Origin: Certhia americana
Taxonomy: Eukaryota; Chordata; Aves; Passeriformes; Certhiidae
DNA: 64,000 nucleotides
Direction: 5' to 3'
NCBI GenBank assembly: GCA_018697195.1
Contig: CM031878.1
Coordinates: forward strand, 7,005,420-7,069,419
This document shows positions 47,601 to 60,711 of the stretch, one piece after another (positions within the stretch are counted from its first letter, which is position 1; every line of letters starts with the position of its first letter). The notes under the pieces are model-generated. The model did no database searches, had not been told where the DNA came from, and worked only from the letters and a program-made list of their open reading frames with translations. Both the position numbers and the translations under genes were made by a program.

Positions 47601-49206
47601 GTTGTTAGAACAGTGAGCATGGTTTCTGCTGCCCTGTGCTAAGCAAAACAATCAGAAAGAAAAAATATATCTGTGATATAGTGGCTGACTTTCATCACAA
47701 GGTGTGGTATTCCTTTAATCCTTTTATAAACTGTTTTATCCTACTTAATGTACTTGTGGATGTTCTTATTACCCATACAACACCTAATTCCTTTTGAACT
47801 CTTCTAAACTGTTGGCCTTAATGTTGCTTAGCAATAATTAGCAAAACACAGGTGGTTTGTGTATTAAGGCTAGATCAAACCTTCAAAATTTTGTTTGGGC
47901 TGACCTGTTATGCTTTTATGTTTGTAAGGTTTCCACTGCTGAATGGTGAATGGGAACTCATCCAGGTGGGTGCTTGAATCAGTCTCACTGCCAGCCCTTA
48001 CTTTGGATCTTTTCTTAATTTTGTCTTTAAAGCTCTTGTGTTGTGTTTCCACTTCACATGGCAGGCTTTTAAAAATGTTTGATAGCCTCCTTCCCAAACT
48101 ATGGAAACTATAGGAAGCTTCGCCTTCACAAAGTGAAAAAAGCATCTGTGTTTCTTTTATGGGAACTTGAGATGAATTGCTGGATGTCATTCTGCTCTTT
48201 GCAGAATAACCATGGTGTGCTTACAGGAGCACACAGCTTATAATAAATGATAAAGGACTAGTGGTAGTTGGTATTCAGGTGTTTTAGATGTCTGATCTGG
48301 AGGCTGTATAACTTTGTTGGGATAGTGGAGAACCCTTCATTTTGTGATTTTGGTTCTGTATTCTTCCTTTCTCAAATAAGGAGTAATACAGGATTCCTAA
48401 ATAATCCCTACTATGCTTTTGTAGCAATATTTATATCCCATACATTCTTGCCTTGTAACTATCACCATTTTAGAGCAATCTGTGGAAAGTAGGGTAAAGA
48501 ACTAAAATTATGCAGAGGTGCCTGAAGTGTCAACAACTTCAGTACTGAAGGGTGGCATTAAGGGCCAGCCCACTTTTTTTACATGACCAGCTTTGGAGTG
48601 AGACTTGGAGAGGTTCAGCCATCTCCTGTCTGTGTCCTCCTCAGGGCTTTGGCTCCTGCAGGAAATTTAATATGTGGCTCTCAGCCAAAAGTACTGGAGA
48701 TGTATTTAATTCCTACTTCAACTTAAAGGGACTAAACACATATCTTCTGGGTTTTTTTGAGGTAACGTAATTACTACGCTGTGAGTTTATATTGAAGAAT
48801 CCTTCCTTTCCCTTGTTAAAACTTTTGCATTCTGGGCTCTTGGCTGCCTACTGGGGTAGAGCCAAAACCCAACCAGTAGTGAAGGAACTTGCCTCTGTAC
48901 CTTTAGGTACTCAGCTGGAAGGAGGGATTGCGCCTGTTTATCAGCTCACATGCCAGTGTGAAATATTACTGATCCTAACAGTTTTTTTCCAAGCTCTGTG
49001 CTATGAGCTGTCAGTCTCCTTTTGTTTTCTAGCTTGGGCTTTTGCATTCCTGTCTGGACAGTGGCCTGATGCCAAGGGGAAGGCTGAAGAGAGCTGTGCT
49101 TAATGCCCTTTAGGATAGGGCATCCACCCAGAAGGTGGAGGATGCAAAGCACCTTTGGGCCAAATGCCCCAGTGCCAGCTGATTGAATAAGATGTCCCAG
49201 TTTAGC

Positions 49207-49209
<3 letters not shown>
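41633..49209. other. UBE2R2 intron 1, AT-rich stretch (7.6 kb)
   Basis: No gene, RNA gene or transposon that I can support. Open frames are short and scattered. Confidence 0.45.
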
Positions 49210-49237
<28 letters not shown>

Positions 49238-49252
49238 CCTTTTTTTTTTTTT
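49210..49252. repeat. Long T homopolymer (T28-CC-T13)
   Basis: 28 T, then CC, then 13 T. It could be a poly(A) tail read on the other strand, but no retrocopy is recognisable beside it. Confidence 0.9.
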
Positions 49253-52200
49253 AGGAAAAATAGGGCAATCATCTGAATGAAATGCGTGGTACAAGTGGTC
49301 ACGTACGAAATTTCAGGGCTCTGAGTCAGCCTCGTACACATATCTACTTGTAACCTTGAGTTCAGTATTGAATTCCCAGAGCTTAGTGTTCAGGGCATTT
49401 TGTTTCTTGTCGCTTTTGTTGGTCAGGTCAGCAAGCATTACTCAGAAGGAACATAAGGAGAATCCTGAGTCTGAAACCTGGAGTTTTCAGGGGTGTGCCT
49501 CTAGTCTGTGCTGACTCCTGAGATGCGTTTCACAAACACCAGGCTTGTTATGCTCACCCATGCAATGATGTTACTCCTGTTCTGGCAGGGTCCAGAAAAT
49601 CAAAGGATAAGCTACTTTTAGGTATTTATTAATTACTCTGTTCTGGAGAGTGCAAGATCTTCTTTCCCTCTTCTCTTCTTGTATTTTTGGAGGACACATC
49701 TGTAATAGAGGTTGAGACAGTATCCTCAAACAGTTGCTGTCCCATGCTCAGTGCCTAGTAATGTATTTGTGGCAGAAAATCTTTCAGAGCAATAGGGAAA
49801 TGACTTAGAAGTCCATTCTTACAAACACTTTGTCATTGGCTAATTTTTTTACAATTCTTTTTTCCGGTGATATTTTCTCATTAGTTTGCTGTAGTCGGTT
49901 GTCTTGTGGATGAAGCTGTGATTTTAAAGACAGCATTTCACACTGGAAGCAATTTCAATGTCCTGTGATAACATGTACAAGAATGTCAGATCAGTCAGTG
50001 TTTAATTTGCAAATGAAAAATCTTGCTGTTGTGGCTTTTTGTGTTAAGCTACTGGACTGTAAGGATAATGAACTAGTGATGCAGACTTCCATGGTCATTA
50101 ATCTGATATTGTAATAGCTGTGTTTAAAGCTAACTGCTCACAGTAAAAAAGCGAATGAGCTATATGTTACCTTAGATATAATTAGATATGCTGCTTGGTG
50201 TGTTTATTTTGGAGATTGGAGCAGAAGCATAAACCACCCCCATAATACAGGCTGCAATGCCCAGTGCAGAAGTGGTCATACAGGGAATGCAAGCTCTGCA
50301 GCACACACAGCTTAGTGCACAGTATGGGTTATTCTATGCTGGATTTGCTGAGAATTTTTTTCTTTTTCATACTGATAGGAGAATTACAGTATTTTAATAC
50401 TGGTGGCTGCAGTAGTTACATCTCAGTGAGAAGTATGAGACCTGATGTCCATAGACTTAGTACCCTGAAAAGGTGGACAGCACTGCAGCAAACGTGAATA
50501 AAGTTGTGCATATGTCATTGCTAGGATACTCCTGAGATCAATTCCCCAATATCCAACTCCTCAGTTTTTCTTCTGAGAAAGGTCTTGAAGGGCTCTTGAA
50601 CCTGAATTGCTGTCCCACTTGCTGTTAGTACAGGCTATAGAGAGCCACAGTGTTCAACCTTTGTGTCTCTGCAGGCTTTCTGTCTTGAAAAGATGACATG
50701 ACTTCACTGAGCAACACTAAATAATAGTTAATTATGTATATGTCTTCCAGATATTTGCTTTGAAACACTTTGAAGCCATAAAATATACTGGCTCTGCAAA
50801 GCTGGCAGTATGTCTGCACTTAGCACAAGGGCCATTTTGCCAGCAGGAGAAAGTACTTTGTCCTACGAAGTCTAAATTGACTCAGAGCTTTTTGATTGGT
50901 TATCTTTGGTGTGATGTGGGGGGTTTTTGTTTGGTTTTGGGTTTTTTTTTAATGTCATCTTTGTAAGTAGTGGCCCGGTGTTAGTTTCAGCATCTTTCTT
51001 TTTCAGCTTTCATGCATTGATACGTGCTTTGAATGCTGCCTGGTGGGGAAGAGGCTAACTGAAAATATCGCAGAGTAACTTGAGCAGCAAACAGTGTGCT
51101 ACTCAAATGAGGCTAACTTCTGTATAATGAGAGAGAAGGAGGATGTTTTGAAACTCGTCTCTTTTTACAGGAGGCAGTTGGTGTTGTTGGCATATTTTAA
51201 GGGTAAGATGTGTTACTGCTTGTGCCACATCCACTATGGTGAGGCTGTGACTTGCTTGGGGGCTCTTGAACCTGCAAAGTTAATCCATCCCACAAATACA
51301 ATAAGGGGTTTGTGGCTCCTAACGAGCTGCAGAAATTATGGTTACTGTACAGTTCATTGTATGCAAATATAAGTAAATTAGAACCCTCTTGAAATACTCT
51401 GAAGGGTGGTGACACATGATTTTTGCTGAAACTGGGCTCTGTAAGAGTTGGCTTCCAAAAAAAGTCAAACATGGTATATGGTTAATGACCTGCTCCATGG
51501 AGGTACCTGCACTGCAGAGGCTGTAATTCTAAAATGTGCATTATAAATCTTGTGATCATGAAGTCTGGCCAAAAATTATTGGCTTGGCTGTCTTTATCAC
51601 TAAACAAGCAAGCAGGTCAGTAATTTAACTTGTTTAGATTACTTTTACCTTCTGCCCTACACCTACCAAGATATGAGTGTTAGAATGGGAAGGAAAATCC
51701 TAACTATGTTTTGTCTTCCCCAAGTAGGTAAGTGCTGATAAGAGTATATGTATGTATGTACATATATGCTGTATTCAGATTATCAGCAGAATATTAACAC
51801 CTAAAGACAAAGCTGACAGTATACAGAATTGCTTCATGAGTCTTCTACTAGGAAAGGTAACACAGGCATTTGTAGAGGATTTCAGTAATAGCCAAAGGCT
51901 CCTGGTTGGGAATTTTTCTGTGTGTGCAGTCCTGCACTTGCTGAAAGACTCAACTTGGTGGTTGGTCTGATATTGTAGTGACTGAACTATTGACAGTTAA
52001 CTCAATAAATAAAGGTCTAAAGGGTGACTTCTTCCAAAATAAACCATTTAAATTAAAAATGAGGGATGTTCTGGGTAGTTTGTTACCTAGCTGCACAGTA
52101 GTGCCAGGAGGGGTGGGAGGAGGAGCCTCCATTGTGACTTGCACTGATTTGTTCTTCTTTTCTTGCTTAGAGCTAATTTGGATGCTAAGTTGTTTTTAAT

Positions 52201-55200
52201 TAACTGTTTTTAATACTCAGTACTACTGAGTATTTATCAGACCCACAGTTGAATATTAGAGATAGAAAACAACAGTTTATACACTTCAGATTTTATGATG
52301 TTAAATTGCCAGTGACAATGCTGCCCACACTGTCATCGTTTATCTAGTTCTTCATAGTCCATTTGACATAATAATTCCAATTGCTACTTTTGTCCCAATT
52401 TGACAACACATTGACTGTGGTGCTTGTTTGGGACCCTGAGCTGTCCTGCTGGGTGTGTAATTTGGTAACCTGCTCTTACAGTACCTGTTAGATCTCACTT
52501 GTTTAAAATGCTGTAAATCTAAACAAGCTCTGGGAATGTTTTGGCATTGAACTCCCAGTGCATTGCTGTTTCCCTCAGCAGCTGCAGCACAGCTGCTGCT
52601 TATGCACTGGCACAACTGTGCTCATGAGCATCCTCATAACTGCTGCTCCAAATGTCTGTAGTGGTGTAGAGAAAGCATGGAAGTAGTGAGCAAGCTTGAT
52701 ACTGAGAAGATACCTGATGTTGTTCAAACGTAGGTGGGGAAAACCCAAAAAATTAGTGAGGAAAAAAGCTAACAAGCTCATGTTTTTAGAGCTAATTTGA
52801 AGTTAATTCCATAGACATTTATGAGGTAGTAGAGTGGATACTTTATACTGTGCTGGACAGCTGTAACAATCAAGTTTACAATCAAGTTTGCTTCCTCTTT
52901 GCAATACCTTCTTGGAGTCGAAGTCTCTGTGCTCGACTGAGAAGTCCAAGCTACATCTTTAATGTCCTTTTACAACCTTTAATTTTCACCTGTGCTCAAC
53001 ATCTTGAGCTTTCTCAATGCTTTAATGAGCTCACTGTAACATTTTCTGTTGTTCCAAAATGCCTTCTCACTGTTCACAGGCTCTTAATGCTGATCTCCAG
53101 GTGTTAGAAAGGTGCAGTATTTGTCAGTAGATCAGCCTTATTAAGGTTCAGGGCTTGACATACTTCAGTTTTCTCAGAACTAGGGTGAGATTAATAAAGC
53201 TTGGGAAGCAGGATGTACCATTGATAGTGGGCACAAAGAATACGGAGTTTACCAGCCACAAGGACATTTGGCAGAACTCCCAAAATAAGGAAGAAACTGA
53301 TAAAGTCAACAACTGAGTCATCAGGTCCAACTGGATAAAAAGTAATTCTGGCAAGGGAAGATTAGGACCACCAACTCATGGACCACTGGTCCAAGAAACC
53401 CACTGACTCAAAAAAAGAGAATTGCTTATTAGTCTGTGTGCTCTGAGAAGCAAGGGAATCTTTTAACTAATAGAAGATAGAATAGTAACTAATTAGGGAA
53501 CTCTAACTTGTAGCCAGTGAACATTAATGCCTTTGTTTGTCAAAATGTATGAATAATGAAAGGTTTTGATAATTGCTGTGCTGGTTTTGTGGATTCACCA
53601 CCAGCCCCAGTTTCTGTGTAGAACTGTAAAAAGTCAAATACCTCAACTCTGTGGGGATAAACCTCTTATACAGTGGGAGAAAGAAACCATTTTGGGACAA
53701 CAGCACTACAGCACAGTAAAGCTGACTGCATGGAAAATGAGCTTGAAAGAATCTCCAGATCTGACTTTGGTACTGATGAGTTTACTTCCAAACAGTTGAT
53801 ATTTGAATCAAACTGCCATATTTTAACTTATTGTCCTTTCCAATACTGTTTTATGTACTAAATCACAATTGCTTCTGTCTGCTCAGTCCAATGCTTTGTC
53901 CTTGATACTGCCTGGTAGGTTTTAATACAATACCTAAGGCAGTTAGGTAATCAAAATACTACCTATGTGTATTTTGATGGGGAGGAAAATAACATCAAAA
54001 GAAAGGTTTTAAATATGGTTTGGTCATCTGCTGTAAATTAATTCAGGCATTTGTGGAAAGAGTTAGGAGCAAATGCAGATGAGATGTTGAATGCAGAGTG
54101 GCAGCCTATCTGCCTGAGAGACATCAGAGGCTCACCTGGGATCTCTGCAGAGTGTTTTGAGTGAGAATATCAGAGTATACCTTAGTACTCCTGATCTTTC
54201 ATGTTAGCAGGAAGATAGTTCTCAGTTAACCTTATCTATGTTAATTTTCCCACAGCCTTTTTTTATTTAGCATTATGACAGTTTGAGAAGTACCTGTTGG
54301 ACTGTGAGCACATAAAGAAATAATACTGGGATAAATATGTCTCTCTGAATGCATCCTCTGACAGGAATACAGGAGTCTTAAACACTGACTTCTGGAGTGT
54401 GGGTAGTTGGTTTGGTATCTTCTCTGAATCTTTCCTGTACAGACAGCTAAGTGCTTCAAGGCTGTGAAGTGACAGACTAAAATGGCACACGTAGTACCTA
54501 AAATAAATTAGGATTTTAGATTATTCTTGGTGATTTAGACCAAGAATGATCAAATATGCCACTTGCTGAAGACTACTTGCTGTGAAGATACCAAAATTGC
54601 AAAGTACTACCAAGTAGAAAACAATTAAATTACCATGTGGAAAACATTGAATCTGATGCTTTTTGTTTACATTTTGGGGACAGGGTAAATGTGAAATTAG
54701 TGAAATTAAGGAAGTTTTCTTGAGTTAGATCACCAAGGGATGGCATGGTGGTTCCAAGGAACTGAACTAAATGATCATTTAGCTTGTGATATTGTGATAT
54801 CACTTGCTGCTGTACTTCATTATGGTACTTTGTGTGTGAGGTGGTTTTATACTGATGTCTCTGGAAATCTTGTATGGTAAGTAGAGTCTGATGACCTAGT
54901 AAAAACATTACTGAGATGGGAGTGCCCTGAGTTCCCGGGCATACTGTGCTTCTGTGTGTGCAGTTCATGCTCCAGATTCTATAGAGGAACTGCTGCTCTG
55001 CCATGAAGACATTGCTTAGCAGATGTGAAAATGCTGGTTATTAGAGTGGGATTGCAGACATTTTTGCCATAGTATAGAACTTGAACCAAGCAGCTGCAGC
55101 TGGTTTCCTGGGATACCAGAGCAGAAGCCGTGAAAAGATTAGATGTTGTTCCCCTTTTGCTCTTGGACTCATTGACTGGCTTGTCAGTGTTGTCTAATCA

Positions 55201-58200
55201 ACTTACATTGCAGGTTTGTTTGAAGTGTACCATATTTGGATTGGATTAGCAAAATCAATATGATGTAATTTATTTTATAGCACATGAAGCTGAAGGCTGG
55301 TGATACAGTCAAAGACAAGGGTCTTGTTCCCTCTGCTTACTGTGGTAGGTACAGGGCATCTATTTGTGTAGCTCTCAAGTACCCTGTTAGAAACGTTAAG
55401 GATTCTTGGCAATGCTGCGTTAAATGTCAATGCCTGTCCTAAAATGAGATAGGGGATAACTCGTCAAGCGTTCTGATTTTTTTTTTTTTAATACGTATAT
55501 GAGTTAAATGATTTCTTGCTTTTTAGACTGATGCTGGAAGTTGGCAAGCTCTGACCTGAGCACTACAAATATCAAAAAGTCCCCTGAAAAGCAGTCTTTC
55601 GTAGAGCTTTTCTTTTAACTGTAACCTTCAGAAAAAGACTTGCATAGTTTCTGTAACAGGAATTTTGAGGAAATCTCTTCCCATTTGTGGTGGTAATTCC
55701 TTGAGGTGGAGAGGATAACTTCTCTGGACTTCAAAGCATAGCATGCTAATTTGAAACCCTGTTGTGTGTCTTGAATTGCAGGCTGTTTGAAGGACAAATC
55801 CTTACCCTATTGATAAGCCTGGTTTGGTTTGAACACATATATTTAATGTTGGTGATGTTGATAATGGACTGAAGTTAATATACTTCAGCAGCATTGTGGC
55901 TGATAAGGGAGGAGACTGAGCATAAAGAAGTACGTAGATAAAGGTACCTTGCTTGGGATCCTCATTGAGAATTTTTTTTTTCACTTCCTGTGTTTCTAAA
56001 TTGGAGTTGAAACAAAAACATAAATAATTGATGTCGTAAATACTATATGTGAGTTCTGCTACTTCCTGCGATAGTAATGGCTTTGATTTACCCTCCTAAA
56101 TTCACTTGGTAGTGGTAAATGTGTTATCTCCTTCCCCAACAGGTTTCAGAAAGCACCAACTTCTGCTGTTTTAATTGATGCCAAGGGTGATAATTAAGTT
56201 ACTAAAAAACTCTGAAGATAGTCCTATTAGAGTAGGTATTCATGACTGTTCTGATAAGTGGGTGCAAAGTGGGAGTTAAAAGGGATTCTCTCATCGTGTG
56301 ATTGCTTAGTATTGCTGTGCAGGGGAGTAGAGCTCAGCTGCTACTGCAGAGCATCTTTGTAGTAAGATGTTCGTATGTAAGCATTGTTTCTGGATGTGTT
56401 CAGATGTACTGAAGTGTTTTCTAAGAAAAATAAATCCGTTGGGTTTGGTTTTGTTATTGTGCTCTAAGATACATGTCCGTTCATAAGAGCAGTGTGATTA
56501 TTGTAATTAAAATTAACAATATAATAATACTTGTGTGACCATTAAAATGGGCACTAGTGATGTTCCTTGTCCATGGGTTTGACACATAGGGAAAGAATGT
56601 TGCCTTGTCATGGAACCACTTTGTACTTTAAAGTCTGTCAGTTACTGTGTTTCAAGTTTTTGCCATTATAAAAGGTGAGTTTGTTGGACTTTGAGTACCG
56701 TGGTGTAATCCTTTGCTTCCAGTGGAACAGTTAAAATCCAGGTAGTTTTGAACATCTGCAGGATATCCTGTGTTGCACCAGATCCATCAATATTGGCTTA
56801 TAGAACAGTATAAAGCTGAGCAGGCAAGTGTAATGTTAACAGTCAGATGTCCAGAGATCTTTAGAGACAGTTTTGCTGCTTGGTTGAGCTGTTTATGTGC
56901 CTGATGCATAAAAGGTGTGATAGTATAGCTGAGGTCAATCTTGGGACTGGTTTTCTGAGTGTGTGTTACACTCAGAAAACCCTACTTTAGTGTACTTTAT
57001 AGGAGTCAATGGAACTTTTCCTAAGATGCATAATCTTTTTCACAGAGCCAGTACAAGACTGGAGAAATGTGGAGGCAAATTGTCTGGATCTGGAAATGCA
57101 TAACCATTTTAGTAGAGCAAAGAAGACCCTTGGATCTGATACTTTGCTGCTCAGACTGTTGTCAGTGACACTGAAGGTCACTGCTGTTGCAGTGTGTGAT
57201 GGAGACAGTTTTGTTTCTCTGAAAATGCTTTTCCTTAGAGGCAATAAAAACTGGGCCAAGGTGGGGTAGGAGGGACTGAGCAGCAGCTCTAGTAAATAAT
57301 ACTGGTGTCCAAGAATAGGAACAAAAGCATCTTTGTGGGTGATTTTTCTGGCAGGCTGCTTGGAATGAGTTCATGCAGTTGTCCCTCGCTCTACCACCCT
57401 TAGAGTGCAGGTACACCCTCCATGTGTTTCTCAAAATTCTTTATAGTATGATGTGGGTGGATAACCTGGGATTTTTTTGTGAGCTGTTGTGTGCCAGTAT
57501 TGCCCCTTGTAGAGCTAGGTACCTTTAAAACTGAAAACTCATAGCATAAGGCTTTTCTTAGGCTAAAATTTCCATCCTGTAGCTGTTCCTATAGAGAAAA
57601 GCAGCTGAGAACAGTGCAGAGTAAAGCAGCTACAGGAAAACAGTTGACTCTTGTTGGTTACCTTGTGGTGTTCTCCCATCCCAGCCAGTGCTGTGATCTC
57701 CCCCCAAATCCACCGAGACATACAAAGCTCTTAAATGTACATCATTGTATGCTTGTTCCACAGTAGCATCTGTGGAGCTCTAGGTTGTTTCTCAGGAAAT
57801 TAATTCCATGCAGGAATAAAACTCTAACCATGTAAAAGCATAGCTTTGTAAGCAACATAAGGGTAAAGAAATTCTTTTTGTCTTCCAGTCATTTTGCAGT
57901 ACAATTTTCATCCAGAGGTCTAACATAGCAACATAGTTTCCTATATTTATAATTTAAGTAATGCTTACTATTTTATATATTATTTTCTAGGCACAGGATA
58001 CCTCAAAGGCTGTACTCTTTTTATTTCATCATATCCTGGCCTTCTAAAACAAACCCTGACAACCCACAATTACTATAAGCATACTACAAACATACGATCA
58101 CATGTAGAAGGCTTTTAAGTTACTCTGCAAATAGTTGTAGAACTTTTGGTAGTATTTGGGAAATTAAAAATCAGCACCAGTTCTATTAATTTTTGATTTG

Positions 58201-60711
58201 GGGAAGGACTACTTTGCATATCATAAAGAGTGTAGGAAAGATAGAAACCTGTGGTTGTCAGACAAATCTTTTGGCTGCTAAAAAGCAAAACTCTGAAGTA
58301 CTTTGACAGCGTCTAGCCTGCAATTGTTGTTGCAAAGTGCTGAAACAGCATTAACTTTTTCGGTGTCTGAACCTTGTAGCTACAAACAGAAGCTGGCTGT
58401 TTTGGTCAGTGCTTGATGCCAGATGCTCCAGTTCTTTAAGGGCTCATACTGGGACCTAAACAGTATGTGAGTTGATGGAACCAAATCATCAGATGCAGTT
58501 TTTTGATTTTCTTTTGCGCTAGGCTAAAGGAAGTGTTGCATCAGTATTAATGCTTACTGAAAAGGGTAATGTTACAGGGCCTCCTGAAAGAGTGGACGCA
58601 GCTTTCTGGTTACGTGCCACATCAGTGTGGCTGCAACAGGTCACAAGGTTGGAGAAACGCCACAGTTAATGACACCTGCTGGTCTTGCCAAATGGAGTTC
58701 AAAGAGAACTGCTTCCAGTTGGTATTATCAAAGTTCATGCTCTGGAAAAGTCCTTTTGCAGCAACAAAACGTTCTCCAGTGTTGTTAACTATGGAAGATA
58801 CTGCTCTTACATCACTGTAAAATTGCTCAAAGGATGTGTTTCTGCAGTGTAAGACTTAAACATCTTTGCCTTCTGCGTGCATAGACACAGTTTATTTAAA
58901 AACAGTGGTCTTCCTGTGTCAATAGAACTTATTGGAGAAAACTGGTACTAACACTGTGCCTCATTCTGGGAAACTTCCAGAATACTTGAGGTAATGACTG
59001 AGGAGGGTACAATTAGGGATTATAAAGCCATGCATTAAACCAAAAATATCAAGACAGTATGACTGTTTATTGTCTTTCCTAATTCAAGAATGAATATGCA
59101 TTAAATGGAACTATGAAGTGAGTAAAAAAAAAAAAAAAGGATTTTTTCTGCCATGTGCAGTTAAAACTGTAGAACTCATTGCCACAGGATGTTGTGCATC
59201 TACCTCCCTGCAAAATATGTTAGTCTGAAAGAGGATGTGAGGATGTACCTCTGTTCAGTTTTTGCCCTAAATGTTGCTGACAAGCTGAAGAGGTCAAGAA
59301 ACAAGCTGTTTGGTTCCTTTATTGAATCAAGGCAAGGTAAAACTTGTAGGTAGAGCACTATTGAAAACATCCTACTTGGCCCCAAGTGCATGTCTGTGGC
59401 TTGCAGGTCGCATTGCTGGTAGCTTGACTAGGAGTCGTGTGTCTGTAGGCTACATGAATGCCAGCAAGGCTCTTCATGCTTATCCTTAAGCATCTGCTAA
59501 TTTATAATCACATCTACTTTATCACCACTAGAGGCTCCTCCAAGTCATGCTTTGGATTCATTTCTGTGGCAGGAAACAGCTTATACTCTTAAGTCGCATG
59601 CAGATGTCTAAATCTCTCACTATACCACCTCTTTACAAGCAGTGAATTATTTTTTTTTTTAATATCAAAATACAGCCATTCCCTTAGTACTGTGGCCAAA
59701 TCCAAATCATCTGTTTGAAATAGTTACTGGTTGTTAACTACTGATGAATCTTAAAGGATCAGCACCTAGAAGCTTGTGTTACTAGCTAGAAGGTGGAAAA
59801 AACAGTCACAAAAATACTTACTAGTGAGTGAGGGTAAATAATTTTCTTTTAACATGAACATATTTTATCCTAGCATAGATAAGGCTTTAATTACCAGCAC
59901 AGGTTATTTTATGGTTCACAGGCTTCATTGTGTAACTGGCATAGGTTTCCCGTGACAGGGCTGTATTTTTAAAACACTGTTGATTTTTGCTGCAAAATGC
60001 TTATTATTGCATTGTAATTTGATAGAGTGTATCAGGTGCAGTGTGTCTTATCTAATGGCTTAACAACATGCAGATTTAAGTTTTCAAGAATTAATCTGAT
60101 CAGACAGGAAAGAGTATCATCATGGGATTGTCCAGCATACAAATATGGATGAATTGTCTCTTTTGCCAGTCTTAGAGTTTCATAGCCTGGGCTTTTTCCA
60201 TACACAATCAAGTCTAGTGCTCAGTACTAGTTTTTTGCAGATATGTGGGTCTCCTTTTTCTCTGTATGGAATAAGAGAACCCAGTTTCCAAACTGACTGT
60301 ATGGATGCTGCATTTCCTGAGTGTGGAAGTGTGCTGGAGCACTGTACTTAGCTATCAGACACAGTGTACACTGAAAGTGGTCTCTGAAGTCACAGGTAGT
60401 TACATATGATGATACCATTATTGAGAAAGTGGAGGAGCTTTTAGATGAGCCTTTCTTTGCAGGAAGGCAACATGCCTTGTTTCTGAGGAAGCTTCAACAT
60501 AGGAAGTTGCTATGTGGCTACCAGCATACACATGAGAATGCTTTGGAAGGTCATATTTTGTCTGTTTCTCTAGCATTCAGATAAACATTTAAGACCTTAA
60601 AGAGCAGGGCTGAAAAATAAGTTAACCAAGAATCATAAGAAGGTAAATACCAGAAGACTCGTAAGTAGAAAATGATGTTTCACAACAGAAGATTTGTTTT
60701 GTCTGGAAGTA
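49253..60711. other. UBE2R2 intron 1, AT-rich stretch (11.5 kb)
   Basis: No gene, RNA gene or transposon recognised. It holds a GTAT/ATGT patch near 51745-51770 and an A15 run near 59125. Reading frames stay below 125 codons. Confidence 0.45.
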